This document shows, one piece after another, positions 27,690 through 36,033 of a stretch of 64,000 nucleotides of DNA. The position numbers and the translations under genes were made by a program. Location: contig NZ_JBLWWF010000019.1 of the NCBI RefSeq assembly GCF_048268085.1, positions 1 to 64,000 of the forward strand, written 5' to 3'. Every line of letters starts with the position of its first letter. Within the stretch, counting starts at the first letter, position 1. The notes beneath the pieces were generated by a model. It was not told where the DNA came from and did not search any database. It worked only from the letters and a program-made list of their open reading frames with translations. This DNA is from Neptunicella sp048268085 (lineage in GTDB: Bacteria > Pseudomonadota > Gammaproteobacteria > Enterobacterales > Alteromonadaceae).

Positions 27690-28595
27690 ATGCAGAAGTT
27701 TGATATCAATACCTTTCAGGGACTGATCCTGGCCTTACAGGACTATTGGGCACGCCAAGGGTGTGTGATTATTCAACCTTTGGATATGCAGGTCGGTGCC
27801 GGCACATTTCATCCAATGACCTTTTTACGTTCAATCGGTCCCGAGCCTATTAGCAGCGCTTACGTGCAGCCTTGCCGGCGCCCCACAGACGGGCGCTATG
27901 GTGAAAACCCAAACCGTTTACAGCATTACTATCAATTTCAAGTCATGCTCAAACCGTCACCGGATAATATTCAACAGCTTTATTTAGATTCGTTACGTGA
28001 GCTGGGCTTTGATCCCCTCGTACACGACATTCGTTTTGTTGAAGATAACTGGGAATCTCCGACTTTAGGTGCTTGGGGTTTAGGTTGGGAGGTATGGCTA
28101 AATGGCATGGAAGTTACCCAGTTTACCTATTTTCAACAAGTGGGTGGTCTGGAATGCTCACCCGTTACCGGTGAAATTACCTACGGACTTGAACGTTTAG
28201 CCATGTACATCCAGGGTGTGGATAGTATTTATGATTTGGTCTGGACTGACGGGCCGATGGGACGGGTTACTTACGGCGATGTATTCCATCAAAACGAAGT
28301 TGAACAATCGACTTACAATTTTGAAATTGCCGATGTGCCAGCGTTATTTGCCGAATTCGACCAATGTGAGAAAGAAAGTCAGTTATTAATCGAAAAAGGG
28401 CTTCCTTTGCCAGCCTATGAGCAAGTAATGAAAGCCTCACATGCCTTTAATTTACTTGATGCTCGTCATGCTATATCCGTTACCGAACGTCAGCGCTATA
28501 TCCTCAGAGTTCGCAGCTTGTCTAAAGCCTGTGCCGAAAGTTATTACCAGGCGCGTGAAGCCCTTGGTTTTCCAATGTGTAAGAAGGAGCAGTAA
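27690..28595 (+). CDS. glyQ: Glycyl-tRNA synthetase alpha subunit
   Basis: Catalytic class II subunit of the bacterial alpha2beta2 glycyl-tRNA synthetase. The 301 residues show the family signatures G-A-G-T-F-H-P-M-T-F-L-R near the start, Q-P-C-R-R-P-T-D-G-R-Y-G-E-N-P-N-R (motif 2 region) and G-L-E-R-L-A-M-Y (motif 3). The beta subunit gene starts three bases after its stop. Confidence 0.98.
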   Translation: MQKFDINTFQGLILALQDYWARQGCVIIQPLDMQVGAGTFHPMTFLRSIGPEPISSAYVQPCRRPTDGRYGENPNRLQHYYQFQVMLKPSPDNIQQLYLDSLRELGFDPLVHDIRFVEDNWESPTLGAWGLGWEVWLNGMEVTQFTYFQQVGGLECSPVTGEITYGLERLAMYIQGVDSIYDLVWTDGPMGRVTYGDVFHQNEVEQSTYNFEIADVPALFAEFDQCEKESQLLIEKGLPLPAYEQVMKASHAFNLLDARHAISVTERQRYILRVRSLSKACAESYYQAREALGFPMCKKEQ

Positions 28596-28598
28596 TCC

Positions 28599-30668
28599 AT
28601 GCAGTCGCAAAATTTGTTAATTGAAATTGGCACTGAGGAGCTGCCTCCAAAGTCACTAACCCAATTGGCTAGCGCTTTTTCTGAGCAAATACAAAGAGGA
28701 CTAGAGGATGCCGAGTTAGCGTTTTCAGGCATACAATGGTTTGCTACGCCAAGACGCTTAGCGGTAAGTGTGAGCCAGTTAGCGTTTCAACAAGCGGATA
28801 AAATAGTTGAAAAACGCGGTCCCGCAGTCACTGCAGCCTTCGATGAACAAGGCAATCCAACCAAGGCTGCAATGGGCTGGGCGAAAGGTAATGGTATTGA
28901 AGTCGCCCAAGCGGATCGGTTAAAAACCGATAAAGGTGAATGGTTAGTCTATCAGGCCAATATTAAAGGTCTTAATTTAAGCGATCTTATTGAAGAGATA
29001 GTTAGCAATGCCTTAAACAAGCTACCGATCCCTAAGCCTATGCGCTGGGGCAGCGGTAAAAGCCAGTTTATCCGCCCGGTACATAGCGTCACCCTGCTAT
29101 ATGGAGAAACATTATTAGCCGCCACCATTTTAGGCATTAGTTCTTCCAAAGTTATTTATGGCCATCGTTTTCATGGTGAGAAAACCTTTGAGTTGGCTCA
29201 TGCAGATCACTATCTTGATGCTCTGCAAAAACATTATGTCATTGCCGACTTTGATCAACGTCAAAACATGATTAAACAGGCGATTCTGCAAGCTGCTGCC
29301 AATGAAGACGGTGTAGCTGATATTGATGACGATTTACTAGCTGAAGTAACCGCATTAGTAGAGTGGCCAGTAATATTAACCGCTTCTTTTGAAAACAAGT
29401 TTTTGGACGTTCCGAAAGAAGCGCTGATTTATACCATGAAGGGTGACCAGAAATACTTCCCGGTATTGGATCAGCAAGGCCAACTAAAACCACGCTTTAT
29501 CTTTGTCACCAATATTGAAAGTAAAGATCCTAAACAAATTATTAGTGGCAACGAAAAGGTCATCCGCCCTCGCCTTGCTGATGCCGAGTTTTTCTTTCAA
29601 ACTGATAAAAAACAGACACTTGAATCACGTCTGGAAAGTCTGGGTACGGTTTTATTTCAAAAGCAATTAGGCACACTAAAAGAAAAATCCGAACGTATTG
29701 GTGCACTGGCCAAAGCGATTGCAGAGCAGATTGGTGCTGACGGACAACTTGCCCATCGAGCCGGATTATTATGTAAAACCGATTTAATGACCAATATGGT
29801 AATGGAATTTCCCGATGTTCAAGGCGTGATGGGAATGTATTACGCAAAACATGACGGTGAAGATCCGCAAGTTGCTAACGCATTAAATGAACAATATAAA
29901 CCGCGCTTCGCTGGTGATAGCTTACCTCAATCAACGATAAGCTGTGCCGTAGCACTGGCTGATAAATTAGATACCTTGGTGGGCATTTTTGGTATTGGAA
30001 TGCTGCCTAAAGGGGATAAAGATCCCTTTGCCTTGCGTCGAGCTGCCATCGGTGTGTTAAGAATTATCACAGATAACAACTTGCCACTGGACTTGGTTGA
30101 TTTAATTACCCTAAGCAAGGATTTATTAGCCGATAAGTTGTCTAATGCTACGGTTGAATCTGATGTGTTGGACTTTATTCTGGCGCGTTTTAGAGCAATT
30201 TATCAGGAACAGAATATCGGAATCGACGTTATTCAAGCGGTGTTAGCGCGTAAACCAACCAAACCTGCTGACTTTGCCGCTCGAATAAAAGGTGTCGCTC
30301 ATTTTAGTACTCTGGAGAGTGCGCAAAGCCTGGCTGCTGCGAATAAACGAGTAGGCAATATTTTAAATAAAAATGCGCAAAGCATACCCGCATCCTGTAA
30401 TAGCGATTTACTTCAGGAACCTGCAGAAATTCAGCTAAATGACGCGCTAGTTCGCACTAAAAGTGCAACATTAAGTAGTCTCGAAGCTGGAGATTATCAG
30501 GCCGTACTGGCGGAACTCGCCAAGCTTAAAGACAGTATCGATGCTTTTTTTGATTCAGTCATGGTAATGACAGAGGACCAAGCGTTGCGATTAAACAGGC
30601 TGGCGCTGTTACAGGATTTACGCCAACAGTTTTTACATGTTGCTGATATTTCATTATTAAATCAGTAA
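28599..30668 (+). CDS. glyS: Glycyl-tRNA synthetase beta subunit
   Basis: The tRNA-binding subunit of glycyl-tRNA synthetase, 689 residues as in E. coli. The N-terminus L-L-I-E-I-G-T-E-E-L-P-P-K is diagnostic. An HD-like region (M-G-M-Y-Y-A-K-H-D-G-E) lies near 408-420, and the C-terminal anticodon-binding domain covers about 560-680. The ATG has AAGGAG 7 bases upstream. Confidence 0.98.
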   Translation: MQSQNLLIEIGTEELPPKSLTQLASAFSEQIQRGLEDAELAFSGIQWFATPRRLAVSVSQLAFQQADKIVEKRGPAVTAAFDEQGNPTKAAMGWAKGNGIEVAQADRLKTDKGEWLVYQANIKGLNLSDLIEEIVSNALNKLPIPKPMRWGSGKSQFIRPVHSVTLLYGETLLAATILGISSSKVIYGHRFHGEKTFELAHADHYLDALQKHYVIADFDQRQNMIKQAILQAAANEDGVADIDDDLLAEVTALVEWPVILTASFENKFLDVPKEALIYTMKGDQKYFPVLDQQGQLKPRFIFVTNIESKDPKQIISGNEKVIRPRLADAEFFFQTDKKQTLESRLESLGTVLFQKQLGTLKEKSERIGALAKAIAEQIGADGQLAHRAGLLCKTDLMTNMVMEFPDVQGVMGMYYAKHDGEDPQVANALNEQYKPRFAGDSLPQSTISCAVALADKLDTLVGIFGIGMLPKGDKDPFALRRAAIGVLRIITDNNLPLDLVDLITLSKDLLADKLSNATVESDVLDFILARFRAIYQEQNIGIDVIQAVLARKPTKPADFAARIKGVAHFSTLESAQSLAAANKRVGNILNKNAQSIPASCNSDLLQEPAEIQLNDALVRTKSATLSSLEAGDYQAVLAELAKLKDSIDAFFDSVMVMTEDQALRLNRLALLQDLRQQFLHVADISLLNQ

Positions 30669-30704
30669 TTGATAATTTATTTCGATGTAGTTTGCAGGTT
30701 TAAC

Positions 30705-31154
30705 ATGCGATTAGCTAAACATATTATTGGTTGCGCAGTGGCACTCTCCTTACTCGGGGGGTGTGCCAGCAATATTTTGGATGAGATATACCAACCCGCA
30801 GCCAACCATGACGATCTCTATCTTAGAGGTGCCTTTACGTGGTGGGAAGCTGATGAAGCTTTTAAAGTTCGTCAAGTAAGTGATGATATTTACATGGTCA
30901 AAACGGAATTGATCGCCGATGGGCAACCATACGAATTTCGTTTTGTGGACAAAAATTGGAGTGCCGGCTCAAATTGCGGCTATCAAAATAAGGCTCTGGA
31001 TCAAGTTATTGTGGTTAATCGCCCTGTGGTAAGCAATTGTGACAGCACCACTGAAAATTTTAAGTTTACGCCTCCTGACTCTGGAGAATATGAGTTTTAT
31101 ATCAATTTCGAGCAGGAAAATCATCCTACCGTTTATATAAAAAAATCTGTTTAA
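30705..31154 (+). CDS. Small lipoprotein of unknown function
   Basis: A 149-residue protein whose lipobox is L-L-G-G-C, giving a mature N-terminal Cys followed by Ala-Ser. The mature part is acidic and beta-rich (Y-L-R-G-A-F-T-W-W-E; E-F-R-F-V-D-K-N-W). This vaguely recalls immunoglobulin-like early-set domains of glycan enzymes, but I cannot assign a family. The start is the Met just before the signal peptide, with AGG 7 bases upstream, rather than the in-frame start 12 codons earlier. It lies 36 bases after glyS and may be read from that operon. Confidence 0.75.
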   Translation: MRLAKHIIGCAVALSLLGGCASNILDEIYQPAANHDDLYLRGAFTWWEADEAFKVRQVSDDIYMVKTELIADGQPYEFRFVDKNWSAGSNCGYQNKALDQVIVVNRPVVSNCDSTTENFKFTPPDSGEYEFYINFEQENHPTVYIKKSV

Positions 31155-31435
31155 TATAATTAAATCAGTAAGTTAAATAAATTTATTTAATCAGGTGGAT
31201 AATGGATAGATAATGGCAACTTCGTCATGGGGTGGCGTTATCAGACTTGTTGACAATATCTTAAATCTAACGGTGATTGCGTCCCTGCCTGCCTCCTTGC
31301 GCGTATCCTTACCGTTTCTTTGCACCGATTGAAACTCTCACCGGTGCATTCCTTAACTGGACAAAGTGTAATCTGCATGGAAAAACAAATCTGACTTTTC
31401 CGATACGGATAAAACCGCTAAAGCGACAACTGCTG
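31155..31435. other. Non-coding gap between the lipoprotein and a small minus-strand gene
   Basis: I see no credible gene. The plus-strand frame at 31277-31603 has unlikely composition (Cys/Phe/Arg-rich) and runs antisense to the small gene. A weak inverted repeat (GCACCG / CGGTGC, 31322-31347) could end the minus-strand transcript. Confidence 0.4.
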
Positions 31436-31570
31436 TTACTTACTCGCAGGCTTTGTATCATGTTCCATCTTTTTATTCTGAGCAGGATCTGTTTTACCTG
31501 GCTCAGCTTTTTTAGGAGCATTAAACGGCTTTTTATCACTTGCTTTTTGGTCTTTACTTGGATTTTGCAT
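31436..31570 (-). CDS. Small hydrophilic protein, 44 residues
   Basis: A short frame starting M-Q-N-P-S-K-D-Q-K and ending K-P-A-S-K. It is Lys/Asp/Pro-rich with no hydrophobic segment, so a disordered cytosolic protein is likely. The ATG has a good Shine-Dalgarno (GAGGT) 5 bases upstream. Composition is protein-like, unlike the frames antisense to it. It is at the edge of the accessory block and on the same strand as the receiver-PAS gene. I recognise no family; such small Lys-rich proteins often occur in stress modules. Confidence 0.6.
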   Translation of the reverse strand: MQNPSKDQKASDKKPFNAPKKAEPGKTDPAQNKKMEHDTKPASK

Positions 31571-31712
31571 AAATACCTCGGTATCTCTTGCCAGTCGCGA
31601 TAATGCGAAGAGCTAAGGAAATAAGCTTAACTCAACAATTATCGATTCACTGTGCGCCACCCCACCCATCATTAAAAAAACATACTCCCTTAAGCGCAGC
31701 AAACATTCATCA

Positions 31713-32525
31713 TTATGTTTGCATTACCAGGCGCTTAACTTGCACTCGCAATGCTTCTGCGCCCGTTGTTTGAGCCGTAATATCTTCCAACAAACGTACG
31801 TGGCCGAATAATGCTTTACGATCATGCAAAAATGCAGCACTAATATGCACCAACCTGGTGGTGTTGTCTTTACGTAACATTCTCGCATGGGTCTTAAACG
31901 GTTGTTGAACTTGCAGCGCTTGGCGCCATTCCCGCTGGATCCTTAGACGATCTCCGGCATACACACCATCAACCCAATTCAGTCCTAATAATTGTTCTTC
32001 ACTGAATCCGGTAATACGGTGATACGCATGATTTGTGTAGGTAATGTGACCAGAAAGGTTGGATATCATGATTCCCATTGATGAAGCATCACCAATCGCT
32101 TTAATTCCTGCGATAGTCTCACGTAACCTATCACGGGCCAAACGACTAGCCATACTGTTGACAAGAATGCGTTTCAGCGAATCGACATCAATCTCTTCTC
32201 TATCAATATAATCAGAAGCCCCCAATAGAATGGCTTGATGTGCAATGGGTTCATCTGTTTTAGTACAAAGTAATACATATAAGGCTCTGGGTGAGATCAA
32301 TTGCAACGTCTCAAAACAGGCCAGTCCCTGGCTTCCTGCGCTGCTAATATCCAACAGGACAACTTCAAAGTATTCTTGATTCAATCGCTTAATGGCATCC
32401 GTAATATTGATGGCCGATTGCATCTCGAATATGGCCAGTTGCTCGGAACCTAAACATTCTTTAATTTGTTTAGCAAAAACCCGATCGTTTTCAACCACTA
32501 ATAATTTGATCCGCATGTTTTGCAT
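31713..32525 (-). CDS. Response-regulator receiver plus PAS protein without output domain
   Basis: 270 residues. The receiver domain (about 5-125) has the acidic pocket E12-N13-D14 and the phosphoacceptor Asp59 in V-V-L-L-D-I-S. A conserved Lys is not obvious in L-L-C-T-K-T-D. A PAS/PAC domain follows (about 140-255: N-L-S-G-H-I-T-Y-T-N-H-A-Y-H-R-I-T-G-F; H-V-R-L-L-E-D-I-T). The protein stops there, with no kinase, GGDEF, EAL or DNA-binding domain. No partner histidine kinase is encoded nearby. It could relay by protein contact, or be a shortened version of a longer sensor. Confidence 0.85.
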   Translation of the reverse strand: MQNMRIKLLVVENDRVFAKQIKECLGSEQLAIFEMQSAINITDAIKRLNQEYFEVVLLDISSAGSQGLACFETLQLISPRALYVLLCTKTDEPIAHQAILLGASDYIDREEIDVDSLKRILVNSMASRLARDRLRETIAGIKAIGDASSMGIMISNLSGHITYTNHAYHRITGFSEEQLLGLNWVDGVYAGDRLRIQREWRQALQVQQPFKTHARMLRKDNTTRLVHISAAFLHDRKALFGHVRLLEDITAQTTGAEALRVQVKRLVMQT

Positions 32526-32862
32526 TAGTCAGCCTCTTTGGTTTTAACGTCCCAATATTTCACCTTAAATAACGACAGGAACAGGGTGGTATTTGTATCA
32601 TCGAACTAACAAAAGCGGCTGGTCTGTACGCTATCGTACATTTAGACGCCCGAAGTGGGCTAATCAGACCTTATTAACCAATAAGCGTGATAGCGAACAG
32701 AATCTGTGCATCAATGACACTATGCTAAGTTTTCATCGCTATCATTCTGATGCCATCAACAATGGAGTGTTATCCAATTCAGTTGTAACAACAAAGCGAC
32801 GACGGCTGTTGACGGTAATGACCGTTAACTTGGATTCAATTTAACTGAGCAGGAAACAATAT
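32526..32862. other. Divergent intergenic region with a possible three-way RNA/DNA structure
   Basis: The gap contains GGTCTG (32621-32626) pairing with CAGACC (32665-32670). Between them are two small hairpins: TACG-CTAT-CGTA (32627-32638) and GCCC-GAAGT-GGGC (32648-32660). The PRC-barrel gene begins 190 bases further on. The only open frame here (83 codons) starts with TTG, lacks a Shine-Dalgarno and has unlikely composition. The meaning of the structure is unknown. Confidence 0.35.
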
Positions 32863-33267
32863 ATGACATTTCCAGACATACAAATTGACAACACAGAAGC
32901 ATTGGCACGTGAAAAACCGGCCATCATTGCCAGCAAATTACTCGTTGGTTTAGAGGTGTGTAACCACAAAAAAGAAAAACTCGGCATTATCAAAGAATTG
33001 ATGATAGATCCCGATAGCGGTAAAGTTGTTTTTGCCGTTATGTCTTTTGGAGGCTTTTGGGGGATGGGTGAACGCCTCACGGCAGTCCCTTGGTCCGCCT
33101 TGCTACTCGATGGCCCTCAAGATATGTGCATACTAACAATGGAAACCAATAAGTTTAAATCTGCCCCCTCCTTTGATAGTGATAGCTGGCCGGATATGAC
33201 CGATAACCAATGGGCAAGCAAGATCTACAATTACTATGATCCACGTGCAGAGACGGCCAATATTTAA
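32863..33267 (+). CDS. PRC-barrel domain protein
   Basis: A 134-residue soluble protein with a PRC-barrel (about 25-95: I-I-A-S-K-L-L-V-G-L-E-V; L-G-I-I-K-E-L-M-I-D; V-P-W-S-A-L). PRC barrels occur in ribosome maturation factor RimM and in photosynthetic reaction centre H subunits. Stand-alone forms are common in stress-related clusters with unknown function. CAGGA lies 8 bases before the ATG. A terminator follows, and it converges on the first Crp/Fnr gene. Confidence 0.88.
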   Translation: MTFPDIQIDNTEALAREKPAIIASKLLVGLEVCNHKKEKLGIIKELMIDPDSGKVVFAVMSFGGFWGMGERLTAVPWSALLLDGPQDMCILTMETNKFKSAPSFDSDSWPDMTDNQWASKIYNYYDPRAETANI

Positions 33268-33290
33268 ACCGTTAAAGCAGTCTTTTTCGC

Positions 33291-33313
33291 CCGCAGCAAT
33301 CGCTGCGGATTTT
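33291..33313 (+). terminator. Intrinsic terminator after the PRC-barrel gene
   Basis: The stem CCGCAGC / GCTGCGG with loop AATC is followed by ATTTTAT, a moderate T-run. Confidence 0.7.
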
Positions 33314-33344
33314 ATCTGTACGTAAACCCTCGATTAATCACCAC

Positions 33345-34073
33345 CTATTTGACCGTTAAAAACTGACTGAAATCCTGACGATCAGTGAAATAACACTGAC
33401 AGCTTTCCGCTTCGAGTCCTTGGCGAGACACTACTTTAATCGTGCCTCGACTATAATGTATCAAGCCTTTTTTCTGGAATTGACCTGCCGCCAGACTTAT
33501 AGCACTGCGCCTCACCCCAAGCATGTTGGCGATAAATTGATGGGTTAGATGAAAACTTTGCAAATGAGCACGATCATGAGCCATCAACAACCAACGCGCC
33601 AAACGATGGGAGACCTCATGAACAGCATTACAATAGTTATTTTGTGCTAATTGCAGTAGTAGGACATATACATAGCGTCCCAATAATGTATGTAGTGCCG
33701 AGTATTCCAACATTAACTTGTAAAAATCGTTTGCTGACAGTACAAGTGTTTTTCCGGAGCCCTGCACCATCGCATTCAGAGGTGCTTGCCTAATCCCCAA
33801 AACCAACGTCGATCCCAACATTCCCTCACTGCCGATCATCCCCATCTCTAACAACTTGTTTTGATCAGGATGGGCGACTAAAGATATAAAGCCGCTTAAT
33901 GGGAAGTAAACTTGTTGAAGTTTTTGTCCTGCAACACAAAGGACATCACCAAAATTCATTTGAATGGTGTCACATTGCTCAGTAATCAGTGTGTTTAACT
34001 TTTTGGGAAGAAGAGACAACAGCGAATTGGTACCAGTTAATGAAGTTTTGTCTAACATGGGAGTCTCATGCAA
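33345..34073 (-). CDS. Crp/Fnr-family transcriptional regulator, paralogue 1
   Basis: 242 residues: a cyclic-nucleotide-binding beta-barrel fold (about 30-130), a dimer helix, and a C-terminal helix-turn-helix (about 180-210: F-I-A-N-M-L-G-V-R-R-S-A-I-S). The phosphate-binding motif for cAMP (G-E-x-x-x-L...R-S-A) is not conserved, and there are no Fnr-type N-terminal cysteines, so the signal is unknown. The tail contains C-Q-C-Y. It is a paralogue of the next gene, with the same strand and order. Met6 is an alternative start. Confidence 0.9.
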   Translation of the reverse strand: MHETPMLDKTSLTGTNSLLSLLPKKLNTLITEQCDTIQMNFGDVLCVAGQKLQQVYFPLSGFISLVAHPDQNKLLEMGMIGSEGMLGSTLVLGIRQAPLNAMVQGSGKTLVLSANDFYKLMLEYSALHTLLGRYVYVLLLQLAQNNYCNAVHEVSHRLARWLLMAHDRAHLQSFHLTHQFIANMLGVRRSAISLAAGQFQKKGLIHYSRGTIKVVSRQGLEAESCQCYFTDRQDFSQFLTVK

Positions 34074-34183
34074 CGCGGGTAACCAAGAATGGATGGAAAG
34101 CGGCTGCGTGACTCTCCACTGCCTAACATGCCTCGAATTTAACCTGTTGTATGTGCGTTACAGCACAACATCTATCTACCCAT

Positions 34184-34891
34184 CTATATTGTTGGCATAT
34201 ACTTCTCTAACCGATCAGTTTCACTTTTAACAACGCTGTAACATTCACAGCAAAGTCTCTCTAATTTAGGCCGGTCGATAACCTCAATATGTCCCCGTTT
34301 ATAGGTAATAACGCCCTGCTTTTGTAATTTACCCGCGGCTTCTGTCACCCCTTCTCTGCGCACTCCTAGCATATTGGCAATGAGCTCTTGGGTCATCGTA
34401 AGATTATTACTGGCTAAACGGTCTAGTGACAATAACAACCATCGGCATAATTGTTGGTCAATACTATGATGACGATTACAAACTGCAGTTTGCGCCATTT
34501 GTGTGATTAAAGCTTGGGTATAGCGCAGTAATAACATGCGTATTTCCGGTCTATTGTTAAACTCATGTCGCAGCTCTGCGGCAGGCATTTTGTAAGCGTA
34601 ACCAGCACTTTGCACTATCGCTCTGCTAGGCGTGCTTTCACCTCCCATAAATACTGCAATACCCACTAGTCCTTCGTTCCCTACTACGGAAATCTCAGCA
34701 GATGCTCCATCTGCCATGACGTACAATAATGAAATGATCGAGTCGGTAGGGAAATAAACCGTATTGAGCTGTTGGCCGGACTCATACAATACTTGACCTA
34801 ATTCCAGCGGAATCAGCTTTAAATGGGGAAAGATTCGTTGTTGAGCCTCTTTAGAAAGTACTTGCAGTAATTTATTGTGATATGTTTCCAT
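34184..34891 (-). CDS. Crp/Fnr-family transcriptional regulator, paralogue 2
   Basis: 235 residues with the same layout as paralogue 1: a sensory barrel (about 25-125), a long helix, and a helix-turn-helix (about 168-198: L-I-A-N-M-L-G-V-R-R-E-G-V-T). The tail C-C-E-C-Y aligns with C-Q-C-Y of the neighbour, a shared C-x-C-Y feature. It lacks canonical cAMP contacts. It lies 110 bases upstream of paralogue 1 on the same strand. The two clearly arose by duplication, but sequence divergence is large. Confidence 0.9.
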   Translation of the reverse strand: METYHNKLLQVLSKEAQQRIFPHLKLIPLELGQVLYESGQQLNTVYFPTDSIISLLYVMADGASAEISVVGNEGLVGIAVFMGGESTPSRAIVQSAGYAYKMPAAELRHEFNNRPEIRMLLLRYTQALITQMAQTAVCNRHHSIDQQLCRWLLLSLDRLASNNLTMTQELIANMLGVRREGVTEAAGKLQKQGVITYKRGHIEVIDRPKLERLCCECYSVVKSETDRLEKYMPTI

Positions 34892-34957
34892 CAGCCATAT
34901 TCCCTTTAGTTGTAGTCTGTACTTGTAAGTTTAACCGCTTGTTCACTGGGACTATGG

Positions 34958-35149
34958 CTAAACAGGTTTAAGACTAAAATCCAGCTTTAATTGACTACCA
35001 CTAGCTAATGACTTTGATCTATCGTTGGTCATGGTTTTCTGGACAACCTGGGCCGTAGGCCAATATGGACTCCGGTTAGCCGTGTTCATTTTTGGGTCTT
35101 GCCAACGGCGTTGAAACATAAATTCACTATTCTCAAATTTATCCATCAT
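34958..35149 (-). CDS. Small hypothetical protein, 63 residues
   Basis: A short frame beginning M-M-D-K-F-E-N-S-E-F-M-F, rich in polar and aromatic residues and without membrane segments. The first ATG has AAGGA 5 bases upstream on the minus strand. It lies upstream of the two Crp/Fnr genes on the same strand. No family is recognised. The Shine-Dalgarno is the main evidence that it is real. Confidence 0.5.
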   Translation of the reverse strand: MMDKFENSEFMFQRRWQDPKMNTANRSPYWPTAQVVQKTMTNDRSKSLASGSQLKLDFSLKPV

Positions 35150-35452
35150 TAGTTCCTTAGCGTGCTAAAAACAATACAGTGTTATTTAGTAAAAATAGCA
35201 GAGTCGCCTCTATACATATGTGCGATACCACATATATGTTAGTAAAAAGTATGACATATCTATATTTGTATAAGGGATATATCTGCTAAAGGCCGAACGT
35301 TTATTTACGTTGCGCATAACAGCTACAGAGATGATTGCAATTCGTCACGGTTAACCAGTTATTTGCATTTAATGTGCGAATCCGCACAGATAGTTCATCA
35401 CAAAGTGTTCAAACTGAGCTTCCATCAATAAAGCGTTTAACGAGGGATTATC
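35150..35452. promoter_or_regulatory. Divergent promoter region with an operator-like inverted repeat
   Basis: This AT-rich 303-base region separates minus-strand genes from the lmo0937 / DUF4398 / OmpA run. It contains a near-palindrome: ACATATGTG (35214-35222), a 6-base spacer, then CACATATATGT (35229-35239). Two Crp/Fnr proteins are encoded next door, so this is a natural place for their operator, though the sequence is not a classical CRP or FNR site. No gene is seen here. Confidence 0.35.
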
Positions 35453-35599
35453 ATGCTGGGAATCATCGCTGTGGCACTCATTGCCATTTGGGCAGCAGGC
35501 CTGGTGTCATCTTATTCAATGGGTGGATTTATCCACCTGTTTCTTGTCTTAGCCATTATTGTAGTATTGGTCCGTGTTTTTCAGGGCCAACGCCTTTAA
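35453..35599 (+). CDS. lmo0937-family small membrane protein (DUF5670 type)
   Basis: A 48-residue protein: M-L-G-I-I-A-V-A-L-I-A-I-W-A-A-G, then S-M-G-G-F-I-H, then a second hydrophobic helix and a basic tail R-V-F-Q-G-Q-R-L. The G-G-F-I-H loop between two transmembrane helices is the hallmark of the family, often found in stress-gene clusters; function unknown. CGAGGG lies about 6 bases before the ATG. It is the first gene of a plus-strand run with the DUF4398 lipoprotein and OmpA-like genes. Confidence 0.85.
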   Translation: MLGIIAVALIAIWAAGLVSSYSMGGFIHLFLVLAIIVVLVRVFQGQRL

Positions 35600-35631
35600 T
35601 TTAACTGCCAATTCATTTTGAGGAGTTTACT

Positions 35632-36033
35632 ATGCAATTATCATATACCCAGCCATCACATCATCCTTGGTCCATTATCGTTATTAGCTGCTTGTTGTTG
35701 CTAACTAATGGGTGTGCCAGTAATAAAAAGCCGCCCACCGAATCCGTCTGGGCGGCAGAGCAAGCGATCGACAATGCGCAGCGGGCTCGTGTTAGCCAAT
35801 ATGCGGCAGCGGAATTGATGCAAGCCAGAGAAATACTCAATCGCGCTCGTCAATCCATTAGTCAAAATGACATGGTTAATGCAGATCGCCTGGCGCAACA
35901 ATCAGAAGTGACGGCTCAACTGGCTTTTGCCCGAGCAGAACTGGTCAAATCACAACAAATCAATGCTGAAATGTATAAGAGCATTACTCAGTTAGAGCAA
36001 GAAATACAACGTAACGAGGGGATAACCCCATGA
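35632..36033 (+). CDS. DUF4398 lipoprotein
   Basis: 133 residues with a lipoprotein signal (L-L-T-N-G-C, Cys about residue 28) and an Ala/Gln/Glu-rich coiled-coil body (about 40-130), as in DUF4398. A-E-Q-A-I-D-N-A-Q-R-A is the typical start of the domain. It overlaps the OmpA-like gene by four bases (ATGA), so the two are translated together and probably act together at the outer membrane. AGGAG lies 8 bases before the ATG. Confidence 0.88.
   Translation: MQLSYTQPSHHPWSIIVISCLLLLTNGCASNKKPPTESVWAAEQAIDNAQRARVSQYAAAELMQAREILNRARQSISQNDMVNADRLAQQSEVTAQLAFARAELVKSQQINAEMYKSITQLEQEIQRNEGITP

Noticed and set aside
31277..31603. 108-codon plus-strand frame after the lipoprotein gene
   Set aside because: Composition rich in Cys, Phe and Arg, no ribosome site, and antisense to a more convincing small gene.
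32593..32844. 83-codon plus-strand frame before the PRC-barrel gene
   Set aside because: TTG start without Shine-Dalgarno, implausible composition, and overlaps the structured intergenic element.
32908..32920. CACGTG core resembling parS in the PRC-barrel gene
   Set aside because: Only a half site matches; the other arm lacks the GTTNC sequence.
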